Part shown: one piece after another, positions 1 through 7,191 of the stretch
How positions within the stretch are numbered: the stretch's first letter is position 1
Layout: each line of letters opens with the position of its first letter
Position numbers and translations under genes: made by a program
Notes under the pieces: model-generated
The model's input: only the letters and a program-made list of their open reading frames with translations
Database searches by the model: none
Told to the model about the DNA's origin: nothing
DNA from: Blastococcus sp. Marseille-P5729
GTDB taxonomy: Bacteria > Actinomycetota > Actinomycetes > Mycobacteriales > Antricoccaceae
Assembly (NCBI RefSeq): GCF_900292035.1
Contig: NZ_OMPO01000001.1
Coordinates: 937,192-1,001,191 of the forward strand
Length of the DNA: 64,000 nucleotides
Direction: 5' to 3'

Positions 1-213
1 CGGCCGCGCCCCCGCAGCGCGCGCATCATCGTTCCGACCACGTATCTGTGGGGTCGGCGAGACAAGTACCTCGGGCGAGCGGCGGCCGAGCGCACCGGTG
101 ACTACTGTGACGGCGACTACCGGTTCGTGGAGATCGACGCCGACCATTGGATCCCAGAGAAGAATCCAAAGCAGGCCGCCGAGGCGATCCTCACCCGGTG
201 CCGTTCCAGGTGA
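1..213 (+). CDS. alpha/beta hydrolase, C-terminal part (cut by window start)
   Basis: Frame 1 is open from the window edge to a TGA at 211-213. The encoded tail reads VPTTYLWGRRDKYLG, then FVEIDADHWIPEKNPK. This is the usual end of epoxide-hydrolase/haloalkane-dehalogenase-like alpha/beta hydrolases: a strand with the acid region (WGRRD), then the His of the catalytic triad in DADHW, then the closing helix. Only about 70 residues are visible, so substrate and full domain order are unknown. The stop abuts an AraC-type regulator remnant. Confidence 0.7.
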   Translation, partial: RPRPRSARIIVPTTYLWGRRDKYLGRAAAERTGDYCDGDYRFVEIDADHWIPEKNPKQAAEAILTRCRSR

Positions 214-468
214 CAGGCGTCAGCCGCGGGCTTGAGCGCCCGCGCCGTCCAGCACGGGCTCCGTCGCCCCCTCGACACCACGCCGCTGCAGTACCTGCGA
301 CGGGTCCGGCTGGAGGCCGCCAGACGGGATCTGCAGCAGGCCGATCTCACGCGTGGCGACTCCATTGCTGCCGTCGCGAGACGTTGGGGTTTCGCCAATG
401 CCGGGCGCTCCGCCGCGGCCTACCAGGCCGCCTACGGCGAGCTGCCGGTGGACACTTTGCGGCGCTGA
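214..468 (+). pseudogene. AraC-family regulator, C-terminal HTH remnant
   Basis: From a possible TTG at 232 the frame encodes about 78 residues resembling the end of AraC/XylS regulators. RPLDTTPLQYLRRVRLEAAR is the typical helix after the first HTH, and VARRWGFANAGRSAAAYQ is the second HTH, followed by the usual YGELPVDTLRR ending. The effector-binding N-terminal domain is absent: the frame is closed by the TGA at 211-213, the stop of the preceding hydrolase. I infer a deletion remnant. A short free-standing DNA-binding protein is possible but less likely. Confidence 0.6.
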
Positions 469-519
469 TTCGTTGTCGGTACGGCGTGGTGGTTGAGCGT
501 TGACCCGGGCGTGCCGTGA

Positions 520-888
520 TTACCGCTCGGCGTCGACGTAGACCCAGCGGGCTCTACGGGATCTGAACCGCGAGCGTTCGTGCAGCTCACCATCACGAGC
601 GCCGTCGCGGAACGACGCGACGAACTCGACGATTCCCGTGTCGTCGTGTGGCGAGCCGCCCACGACATCGACGACACGCAAGCCGGTCCACTCCAGGCCG
701 GCTGGCTCGATCGTCGGTGGCCGCGTCGCCGGGTCCCAGGTGCGGAAGACGTAGTTCAGATTTCCAATGGCGTAAGCAGAGTAGCGCGAGCGCATCAGCT
801 CGCTTGCGGTCTCGGCGTCCCGCGCTCCGTCATGGAGTGGTTCGCAGCAGGCCTCGTACGACTCTCCCCCACACGGACAGGCGCTCAC
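520..888 (-). CDS. YchJ-like SEC-C motif protein (UPF0225 type)
   Basis: 122 residues opening with the cysteine-rich MSACPCGGESYEACCEPLHD, the SEC-C-like zinc-binding motif of the YchJ family. ELMRSRYSAYAIGNLNYVFRTWDP and VEFVASFR follow, typical of the NTF2-like core of the family. Length fits actinobacterial YchJ proteins. The start is GTG at 886-888, overlapping the TGA of a 44-residue ORF upstream (GTGA), so translation is probably coupled. The biochemical role of this family is unknown; metal binding is inferred from the cysteines. Confidence 0.82.
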   Translation of the reverse strand: MSACPCGGESYEACCEPLHDGARDAETASELMRSRYSAYAIGNLNYVFRTWDPATRPPTIEPAGLEWTGLRVVDVVGGSPHDDTGIVEFVASFRDGARDGELHERSRFRSRRARWVYVDAER

Positions 889-1019
889 GCCAGGGCCGCC
901 CAGTAAGCCGTCCGCTCGATCTTGATCCGCATCGACTCCTCAGCAAGCCCGCAGACCTTGCACGAACAGCTGAGCTGCTCCTCGAAGACAGGTCCCTGGC
1001 TGATCAGACGGCGATTCAT
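885..1019 (-). CDS. small Cys-rich hypothetical protein upstream of the ychJ-like gene
   Basis: A 44-codon ORF (ATG at 1017-1019, TGA at 885-887) encodes a protein with the motif LSCSCKVCGLAEE, a C-x-C-x2-C cluster that could bind a metal. Its stop overlaps the GTG of the YchJ-like gene by 3 bases. No Shine-Dalgarno is obvious. A TAGTGT hexamer about 7 bases before the ATG could be the -10 of a leaderless transcript. I do not recognise the family. Support is the overlap and the cysteine motif only. Confidence 0.4.
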   Translation of the reverse strand: MNRRLISQGPVFEEQLSCSCKVCGLAEESMRIKIERTAYWAALA

Positions 1020-1173
1020 GGCGCCACACTAGCGGCTTGACGACCGAACTGGATACGACCGATACGCCTTGCACGACCGTCCCGCGACCAGTCGGCCTCG
1101 GAAGTGCTCACTGGGTCATCTCGACGAGTCACGATGAGATACGGCCAACTTGTCGAAGCGGGGTGGAAGGGAG

Positions 1174-1689
1174 TTACGCGGGGAGGCCGAGCGTGCTGGC
1201 GAGCCGTTCCAACGCCTTCGCGCAAGTCCGCTGCTTGATCAAGCCCTCCCGCGCATGCGCCGTCGCGTGCAGCTCATGCGGGAACCAGACGAGCTGCACG
1301 ACACACGGGTTCATGCTCAGGGCCCCAGAGCCGACGACGCCCACCATCTGCACCGCGTCGGCGCTCGCTCCTGGGAGAGCCCCGCGGCGCTCCTGGGCGC
1401 GGCCTGCGAAGAATCCGACACGTACGGCGTGCAAGAGTGCCTCCGAACGATCGATGTGCAGCGTTCGCTGATCGCCGTCCATGCGGGTCAGGTACCGGGC
1501 GCCGGCTCGTCCCCCGGTACGACCTCCCGACGCACCGCTGAGCCGTCCGGCCCAGCCTCCACCAATCCCGCCGCCGACCGCACCGCCCACGGCTCCAAGG
1601 TCGCCGAGACTCTCCACGAGTACGTGCTCGACCTGCTCGATGGGCAACAGCGGTGATGGCACGCCACCAGCGCGATCTCGCGCCATCAC
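1174..1689 (-). CDS. hypothetical protein with Gly-rich N-terminal segment
   Basis: 171 residues. After about 30 residues comes a Gly/Ala-rich stretch (GAVGGAVGGGIGGGWAG), then a segment that reads like folded protein (RTLHIDRSEALLHAVRVGFF, LSMNPCVVQLVWFPHELHAT, REGLIKQRTCAKALERLA). The residue balance is better than in the competing frames. No family recognised and no membrane segment or signal peptide visible. It lies in a region of gene remnants, with nothing I can support in the roughly 150 bases on either side. Confidence 0.45.
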   Translation of the reverse strand: MMARDRAGGVPSPLLPIEQVEHVLVESLGDLGAVGGAVGGGIGGGWAGRLSGASGGRTGGRAGARYLTRMDGDQRTLHIDRSEALLHAVRVGFFAGRAQERRGALPGASADAVQMVGVVGSGALSMNPCVVQLVWFPHELHATAHAREGLIKQRTCAKALERLASTLGLPA

Positions 1690-1835
1690 ATCATCGTGCG
1701 CTGCAGAGGAACACAGCCATGTTTCAGCATGATCCCAGCCTATCGACCGCGCTCATGGATGCATGGTGACGCGGCTGTGCTGTCCCATCCCGAGCAGCAG
1801 TGCAGTCCGACGCTCATGCCGCATACCCCCGGTGC

Positions 1836-2265
1836 TCAGCCGGCCACCACCGCATCGGCTAGCCGTTGAACGGCGTCGGCGATCATGTCACGCAAGCCGG
1901 CGCCCTCCACGATGCGGAACTGGAAACCGCTGATCCCAAGGTGGAGAGCGATCTCGCGCAGATCGTGCGGCTCAGTCGTCAGCTCGCAGATGCCGTCTCC
2001 GGTGTCGTCTACCAGGGGCGATCGTCGGCCCGAACACCTGGCGGACGTCGTCGGCCGGCGCCTCGACACGGAGACGAACCCGGTGGCGGTAGGGCGCGGT
2101 CGTAATACTGCGGGCCGCGAACGCGTCACTCTCCTGGTTCACTGCGAGCGCTGGATCGTCTCGCAGGGTGAGGACGCCTTCGACTCGATCGCGCATCATG
2201 CCGAGGAGTTGCGCCAGGTCGCCGAGCAAGCGGACGCCGAGGTCGTCATCACCTGGACCGAGCTA
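1836..2265 (-). pseudogene. WYL-domain (YafY-like) regulator, C-terminal remnant with frameshift
   Basis: Two overlapping minus-strand frames together give the C-terminal part of a WYL regulator. The first (from about 2262 to about 2010) reads RSITTAPYRHRVRLRVEAPADDVRQ. The second (about 2015 to 1836) reads LVDDTGDGICELTTEPHDLRE followed by HLGISGFQFRIVEGAGLRDM. These are the usual last 100 or so residues of the family. The join needs a one-base shift near 2015-2022. The N-terminal winged helix is missing: a stop at 2263-2265 closes the frame. A decayed regulator is inferred. Confidence 0.6.
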
Positions 2266-2358
2266 CCGCACCGCTGACGGATAGGCTCCACGGTCGCCTC
2301 GATCAGGGCCGACCGCGCCTCTCGCGAACCGGCGGCTTAAACCTGCGGTGCGGCCCGA

Positions 2359-2754
2359 TCAGTCGGACGCCACGGGGTCGACCGTAGGGAGCCCGAGATG
2401 CTCAGCCACGTCCTTCATGTTCACGTCATGAGTCGCGACCGTCACTGAATCTCCGATCAACAGCGCAGTAGCTAGATGCAAGGCGTCGAGTGTCCTGATG
2501 TGCCGCTCGATCGACTCCGCGACGGTATGCGCTTCACGGGTGATGTCGAAAAGCCCCACACGACTGAGTAGCGGTTCAGCGTCAGACAGCGGTCTCCGGT
2601 CGCGCCGCAGCACGCGAACCACCTCAGTCCGCAGCAACCGCGACGATACGAAGTCCGTATCAGGTGCGCCCATCCAATCCTGAAGTCGCAGACGTTCAGG
2701 CGCGTCGAGGATCGTCCGCAGCGCCACCGAAGTGTCGAGATAGACGATGCTCAC
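2359..2754 (-). CDS. VapC-type PIN-domain ribonuclease toxin
   Basis: 131 residues with PIN-domain order: first acid in IVYLDTSVALRTIL near residue 7, a conserved Glu in LLRTEVVRVLRR, and the later acids in IRTLDALHLATAL and VATHDVNM. PIN toxins cut RNA with Mg2+ held by these acids. Length is typical of VapC. The start lies 3 bases after the stop of the antitoxin gene, so the two form an operon with antitoxin first. RNA target unknown. Confidence 0.85.
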   Translation of the reverse strand: MSIVYLDTSVALRTILDAPERLRLQDWMGAPDTDFVSSRLLRTEVVRVLRRDRRPLSDAEPLLSRVGLFDITREAHTVAESIERHIRTLDALHLATALLIGDSVTVATHDVNMKDVAEHLGLPTVDPVASD

Positions 2755-2757
2755 GGC

Positions 2758-3036
2758 TCAGCGGTCCCCCTTCAGCTCGTCCAGCAGCGCGTCAACGTCC
2801 TCGGACTCGTAGCGAGGCCCGCCGACCGCCTCGGGCCACGGCACGCGCGTCGAGGCCGGAGGCGTGTAACGTCCCTGCCGCTCGGCTCGAGCGAGGGAGT
2901 CGTCCTGGCCCCGGTAGGAACTCACTCGCCAACGGGGCTCCCCTCGCTCCGTCACGATCACCTCGCCCACCGCCGCGGCCTGGGCGAGGACTTCCGCTGT
3001 GCGCTGGTTGAGATCACGCTTGGTCACCGTCGTCAT
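2758..3036 (-). CDS. VapB-type (Phd/YefM-like) antitoxin
   Basis: 92 residues. The N-terminal half (TKRDLNQRTAEVLAQAAAVG, then VIVTERGEPRWRV) is the Phd/YefM-type DNA-binding fold that makes a beta hairpin after the first helix. The C-terminal half, with YESEDVDALLDELKGD, is the acidic tail that normally wraps the PIN toxin. It is encoded just before the toxin, and a short palindrome (3044-3054) lies directly upstream, fitting autorepression. Confidence 0.82.
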   Translation of the reverse strand: MTTVTKRDLNQRTAEVLAQAAAVGEVIVTERGEPRWRVSSYRGQDDSLARAERQGRYTPPASTRVPWPEAVGGPRYESEDVDALLDELKGDR

Positions 3037-3043
3037 GACGCTA

Positions 3044-3054
3044 GCGTAGTACGC
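3044..3054. promoter_or_regulatory. possible VapB operator, GCGTA-G-TACGC
   Basis: A perfect inverted repeat with 5-base arms and a one-base centre, 8 bases upstream of the antitoxin start. Type II antitoxins commonly repress their own promoter through such sites. Short arms, so chance is possible. Confidence 0.35.
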
Positions 3055-3254
3055 ACGTCTGACATCGGCCTGGACGTGCCGCGGTGCCGGGCGAGACTTC
3101 TGCGACCTCGTCCACAGTCCTCGCCGCCGTGTCGAGTTCTAGGGCTTCGTCGGGCTATGCGGCGTACGCCCGATACTGAAGACGAAAGGGTGCGTGCGCC
3201 CAGGCGCGTCAGCGCAGCGGGAGCGTCTCCACCGGCCGATCTGTCACCTCGGCG

Positions 3255-4310
3255 ATGAGGTCAAAGCTCCTGGCCATAGCCAACACCGTCAGCCCGGCCA
3301 GTTCCAATCACCGCGGTGCGCGGCCTGTCCCGACTGCAAACGCGAGTACGCCGAGAGCACGCCCGGGCCATCGCATCGCGGATGCTGGCCGCGCTCTGAA
3401 GCGAGGCTCCCCCACCGGCATCTTCGCGGTGCTCGCCGCCGCCTTCCTGTGGGGCACCACGGGGACTGCTGCGACATTCGCACCGTCAGTCGGGCCGCTG
3501 GCCATGGGCGCGGCAGCGCTCGGCATCGGCGGCATCCTGCAGGCAGCCATCGCCGCTCCCTCGCTCCGCCGGGAACGGCCCGCACTGTCTTCGCAACGTG
3601 GGACAGTGCTCGCCGGAGCCGGAGTCGTGCTGATCTACAGGCCTTTTACAGCTCGATGCATCTGGCCGGTGTCGCGGTCGGCACGGTCGTGTCCCTCGGC
3701 TTTGCCCCGATCGCCTCGGGCCTCCTGGAGCGGTCGATCGAGCGACGCAGACTCAGCGGCTGGTGATGCTCGCCGCAGCGCTTGCGCTGCGAAGATGCAC
3801 GACGCGCCAAGCGAGACGCTCCCCACGGTCGCCGGCGTCATCCTCGGCCTGGTTGCCGGCGCGACCTACGCCATGTACTCGTGGAGCGCTCACCGCCTCA
3901 TGAACCGCGGCGTCGGGCGCGCTGCGGCGATGGGCGCTGTCTTCGGCCTGGGCGGCATTGCCCTCATGCCCGTACTCCTGCTGACCGGCGCACCGCTCAT
4001 CGCTTCCGCCCAACCGATGATGGTCGGAATCTATATGGCACTGGTCCCGATGTTCCTGGACTATCTGCTCTTCGGGTACGGCCTCACGCGCGTCACGCCA
4101 AGCGCCGCGACAACGCTCACGCTCGCTGAACCCGCGATCGCCGCCCTCCTAGCCGTGGTCATCGTCGGTGAGCGCCTCCCCGCTATCGGATGGGCTGGAC
4201 TCACGGGCATCTGCGCCTCTCTCCTGGTCCTCTCACTCGCACCTGCGACACAGGCGCGTGTCGCCGAACCGTCGCGTTCGCGCGAGCTCCCGATAAGTCA
4301 GGAAGCCTGA
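3255..4310 (+). pseudogene. EamA/DMT-family transporter with several frameshifts
   Basis: The outer parts are clear EamA domains: GIFAVLAAAFLWGTTGTAA near the start, and in the second half YMALVPMFLDYLLFGYGLTR, SAATTLTLAEPAIAALLAVV and GLTGICASLLVLSL. The middle is broken. After VLIY near 3640 the protein continues in another frame (AFYSSMHLAGVAVGTVVSLG, GFAPIASGLLERSIERRR) until a TGA at 3764-3766. A third frame carries VMLAAALAL before the first frame resumes after about 3790. One missing base in TACAGGCC near 3640 explains the first shift. The remaining long frame is therefore not a functional transporter. Confidence 0.75.
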
Positions 4311-4329
4311 ATCAGTCAGCCGGAGACAG

Positions 4330-4777
4330 ACGCCGGGCAAGACCTGCAGATGCGCCGCAGTACCGGAATCAGATCGCTTGGTACGGGCCAAAGTTCCGTG
4401 GAGAGGTTAGAGCGAAAACCGGAACTCCACCGAGTTCCGGTACGGAGAACCATCTGCGTGACGAGCGCTCGCCGCGCCTCGGCGCTCACATGCGACGCCG
4501 CCGCGTGCTTACAAGTCGTCCAGCTTCTCGCCCCTGAGGTAGCCGACCTGGAAGTAGCCGCCGATCGAGTCCAGGACTGCCCGACAGCCCCCACCACCAA
4601 TGCCTCCGCATCACGGTCTCCTCGATCGACCCAGGCGGCCAGGTTGAAGGGGTCGCCCTGTGCACGCAACTCACGAAACAACCATGTGTCTGACCCGATC
4701 CAACCTCTCCTCGACAGCAGCGCCAGTTCCGCAGATGTGTAGCGCGCTTCACGACGCCGCCGCCTCTCCGGGATCAC
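4330..4777 (-). pseudogene. unrecognised gene remnant with a probable frameshift
   Basis: Minus-strand sequence reads YTSAELALLSRRGWIGSDTW, LFRELRAQGDPFNLAAWVDR and DAEALVVGAVGQ from about 4740 to 4585. In another frame it continues VLDSIGGYFQVGYLRGEKLD to a stop at about 4510. Both halves look like real protein and a single shift near 4575-4585 would join them. I do not recognise the family. The reading frame further downstream to 4316 looks like noise. It lies just downstream of the second toxin gene. Confidence 0.4.
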
Positions 4778-5178
4778 CCGACCGCGCCCGGGGAGATGAC
4801 ATCGAGCCCAGCCGTCTCCGCCGCTTCCCCAAGCCGACGGTCATAGGTCACGACAGCATCAGCATCAAGGCGAATGGCAGCCTCCAGATGCAAGGCATCA
4901 AGAGTACGCAGATACTGCATCGGCAGGAAGCCTGCGGATCGATACGTTGCACGGTCGAGCGTCGCCAGCGACACACCCTCCAAGAGTGCGCTCACTTTCG
5001 ACTGGTCTCGACCTTCCCGGACCGCCATGCGACGTAGTTCGGTCTCAAGAAGATCACTGGAGACAAGGCGCACATCCTCGCGATCAAGCCAGTTCACTAG
5101 CTCTTGAGTCTCGGGCTGAGCAACAAGCAGTGCGCCGAGCGCGGACGTATCGACATACACCAGCGGAGCGGTACTCAC
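4774..5178 (-). CDS. VapC-type PIN-domain ribonuclease toxin (second pair)
   Basis: 134 residues with the PIN pattern: LVYVDTSALGALLVAQPE carries the first Asp, DLLETELRRMAVREG the conserved Glu, and YLRTLDALHLEAAIRLDADA plus VVTYDRRLGEAA the C-terminal acids. Overlaps the antitoxin stop by 4 bases (5175-5178), so translation is coupled. Clearly different in sequence from the pair at 2359-3036, so not a recent duplicate. RNA target unknown. Confidence 0.87.
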   Translation of the reverse strand: MSTAPLVYVDTSALGALLVAQPETQELVNWLDREDVRLVSSDLLETELRRMAVREGRDQSKVSALLEGVSLATLDRATYRSAGFLPMQYLRTLDALHLEAAIRLDADAVVTYDRRLGEAAETAGLDVISPGAVG

Positions 5179-5456
5179 ACCCGATCTCCCCGCAGTTCGT
5201 CGAGGATTCGGTTCATCGGCCGATCGCGGTCAGTCGGCTGAGGCTCCAGGTCGGACCAACCACCGACTCGCTTGGCCGGTCGCGAGATGGGTAGCGCGGA
5301 CGGCGGGGCATCGAGCGGAACGATGCGCCCGACGGGGATACCGCGATTGGTCAGTACGAACGAATGTCCCTCGCTCACCTCACGCAGCACGCGTCCAGAT
5401 TCGTTGCGCAACTCGCGCTGCGAGAGGCTCTCACTGGGTGCTTCAGCCGTACTCAC
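5175..5456 (-). CDS. VapB/Phd-type antitoxin (second pair)
   Basis: 93 residues. SLSQRELRNESGRVLREVSE followed by FVLTNRGIPVGRIVPL is the Phd/YefM-type DNA-binding N-terminus. The tail, with SDLEPQPTDRDRPMN and ILDELRGDRV, is the toxin-binding part. First gene of the pair, overlapping the toxin start. A perfect 8-base-arm palindrome lies at 5465-5482, 8 bases upstream of the start codon, as expected for autorepression. Confidence 0.85.
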   Translation of the reverse strand: MSTAEAPSESLSQRELRNESGRVLREVSEGHSFVLTNRGIPVGRIVPLDAPPSALPISRPAKRVGGWSDLEPQPTDRDRPMNRILDELRGDRV

Positions 5457-5464
5457 GCACCAAT

Positions 5465-5482
5465 TGTAGCACCCGTGCTACA
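5465..5482. promoter_or_regulatory. probable antitoxin operator, TGTAGCAC-CC-GTGCTACA
   Basis: A perfect palindrome with two 8-base arms and a CC centre, just upstream of the second antitoxin gene. Its AT-richer TAGCAC/GTGCTA cores stand out in this GC-rich background. The position fits operator control of the toxin-antitoxin promoter. Confidence 0.65.
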
Positions 5483-5538
5483 CGTTGAAGCGGAACTCCA
5501 CCCGGTTCTGGTACATAAACACATCACGTGGCCTCGAC

Positions 5539-5775
5539 CTAGTCGAGTGGTCGAATCCGCGAGTTGGTCGGTGCCGGCGGCTCCCATCCGTTCTGCTCGT
5601 GGATGCTCGCAACCAACCCTTGTGCATGGTCAGCGAGCTTGTTGAGCGCCGAAGCGTCGTGGCCCGTTGCCTTCAGCCGCCGCAGGTTGTGACTGAGTGC
5701 TTGCGCCCAAGTCATGAGGGGATCAAGGTTCTCCAGCCGCCGCTCGATGGTGTCCGCCGGCCTCGCCTGCTCCAT
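5539..5775 (-). CDS. small hypothetical protein
   Basis: 78 residues from an ATG at 5773-5775, mostly predicted helix: RRLENLDPLMTWAQALSHNL, RRLKATGHDASALNKLADHA, QGLVASIHEQNGWEPP. The frame stays open upstream to about 5865 with plausible sequence (DEWEGLDGWLDAERALGAAF) but without an ATG, GTG or TTG, so the true start may be a rarer codon or the gene may be shortened. No family recognised. It faces the truncated membrane gene at 5853. Confidence 0.45.
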   Translation of the reverse strand: MEQARPADTIERRLENLDPLMTWAQALSHNLRRLKATGHDASALNKLADHAQGLVASIHEQNGWEPPAPTNSRIRPLD

Positions 5776-5852
5776 AACTTGCCGACCGAAAGCTGCCCCC
5801 AGCGCCCGCTCGGCGTCGAGCCAGCCATCTAGCCCTTCCCACTCGTCGCCCC

Positions 5853-5939
5853 ATGGACATCGCTGCCCTCATCATCTCGGGCCTCTCCTTGGTCGTCGCC
5901 GGCATCGGCACCTACTCGTCCAATAAGCGCTCGAAGGAG
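5853..5939 (+). pseudogene. severed N-terminus of a small membrane protein
   Basis: ATG at 5853 begins MDIAALIISGLSLVVAGIGT and then YSSNKRSKE. This is a typical single N-terminal membrane helix followed by a basic turn, as in many small actinobacterial proteins that continue with a helical cytoplasmic domain. After about 5939 the frame runs antisense through the HEPN-like gene and no longer reads like protein. I infer that the rest was replaced when the neighbouring segment arrived. Confidence 0.5.
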
Positions 5940-5954
5940 GTAGGCGCGCCCCGA

Positions 5955-6935
5955 CTACTTCGACTGGCCATCCTCCAAGAACCGACGCTGGAGCTCGGCC
6001 ATCTTCACGAAGTACCGGCGTGCGGCGATCGCCAGCAGCGTCGCCCCGGTCTCCGTCAGCCACGTCTCACGGTCACCGTCGTGCTCCTCGACCGGGTGGA
6101 GCGCGTAGTTGCGCACCTCGCGGTACATGTGGGCCTGCGTCACGACTTCAGTGATCGTGGCGCTGCCAGGCGAGGGCTTGAGCTCGCGCAGCTTCTGCTC
6201 GGTGAGGCGAATGACCTCTGCGGCGTCCCGCCCCTCGCCGACCTTCTTCTCCAGAGCCCGCGGCGCGTCCGGCACCGCACGGGCCAGGTTGAACCACGCG
6301 GCCTCCGACGCCGCGGCGAGCAGGCTCGACGAAGCGAGGTGCAGCCCCCGCTGCAGCGCGCGCCGGCTCTCGCGCACCATCGTCGCCCCGCGGGAGCCGA
6401 GGATCTCGTCCAGCCCGGCGAGGAGCTCGTCCACCGGCAGCAGAACCTCGCTCCCCGCGGGCTCGCGCCGAGCAGGCATGAACCTCTGATATTCCCTGGG
6501 ATTGCCGACCAGCGGCGAGTGAACGAGGACAGGAACTCCCGAACTGCCGCCCGGGTAGTCGACGCTGATCCGCTCCGGCTGGATCGCATAATTGTTGCCT
6601 GGTCCCTGCGTGAGCACGCCCTCGGCGACGAGCTGCGAGACAGCCCACCGAACGGCGTGCCCGCCGCGGACCTCTGCCATGTGCGGGTCCATGGGGTCGG
6701 GGTCGGCGAGGCGACGCCCCTTCTCCGTGGCGGGGGCCGCAGTGAACCTCGTCCGAGGAGCCGGTCGCTGGCTCCCGATCGCCTCAAGCCAGCGATCGAC
6801 GAACTCCGTCGAGACCACAGGCTCCGTCGCCGTGTCCATCGCGTCGAGGACGACCCCGCGGGCGACGAGAATGTCCGCCTCGCTCGGCGTCACCGCGGCC
6901 TGCACGGCCTCCTTGAATGCGGATTCGAAGTCCAT
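5955..6935 (-). CDS. hypothetical protein with HEPN-like C-terminal domain
   Basis: 326 residues starting at MDFESAFKEAVQAAV; upstream in-frame sequence is low-complexity and belongs to the gene before. Residues about 92-120 (HAVRWAVSQLVAEGVLTQGP) look like a winged helix. Residues about 165-320 are helical, and RNYALH at 275-280 matches the R-[N/D/H]-x3-5-H motif that marks catalytic HEPN RNases. It follows the small Cys/His gene and a serine recombinase on the same strand. HEPN proteins are frequent in toxin-antitoxin and phage-defence loci; that role here is inference. The family as a whole is not one I recognise. Confidence 0.6.
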   Translation of the reverse strand: MDFESAFKEAVQAAVTPSEADILVARGVVLDAMDTATEPVVSTEFVDRWLEAIGSQRPAPRTRFTAAPATEKGRRLADPDPMDPHMAEVRGGHAVRWAVSQLVAEGVLTQGPGNNYAIQPERISVDYPGGSSGVPVLVHSPLVGNPREYQRFMPARREPAGSEVLLPVDELLAGLDEILGSRGATMVRESRRALQRGLHLASSSLLAAASEAAWFNLARAVPDAPRALEKKVGEGRDAAEVIRLTEQKLRELKPSPGSATITEVVTQAHMYREVRNYALHPVEEHDGDRETWLTETGATLLAIAARRYFVKMAELQRRFLEDGQSK

Positions 6936-6996
6936 GCCCCAAGTGTCCCCGCAGCGCGGGGCCAGATCCATGTTCAGCGCGCAGTGTTGCGCGCGC

Positions 6997-7191
6997 CTAC
7001 TGCCAGCCGTCGAAGGGATCGACGACGCTGTGGACGCCGTGGACGGGGCAGGTGAAGGCGATCCGCATGCCCGCGTCGGTCGGCACCGGGTCCGGGTCGC
7101 AGTCGCGCCCACACACGCCCTCGCCGACGGGGTGCGCGCAGGTGCGGTAGCCCTCGTCGTCGCGCGCGAGCGGGTCGCCAGCGGCGATCAC
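6997..7191 (-). CDS. small Cys/His-rich protein, possible zinc ribbon
   Basis: 64 residues with CAHPVGEGVCGRDC in the middle and FTCPVHGVHS near the end: four cysteines and several histidines spaced like a zinc-binding knuckle. The ATG overlaps the recombinase stop by 4 bases (ATGA, 7188-7191), so it is probably translated with it. Function unknown. Similar tiny Cys proteins often accompany integrases and phage genes. It is 61 bases upstream of the HEPN-like gene. Confidence 0.6.
   Translation of the reverse strand: MIAAGDPLARDDEGYRTCAHPVGEGVCGRDCDPDPVPTDAGMRIAFTCPVHGVHSVVDPFDGWQ

Noticed and set aside
5853-7055. Plus-strand open frame of about 400 codons after MDIAALIISG
   Set aside because: Only the first 30 or so codons read like protein. 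The rest is antisense to the HEPN-like gene and rich in Arg, His and Leu of the shadow type.
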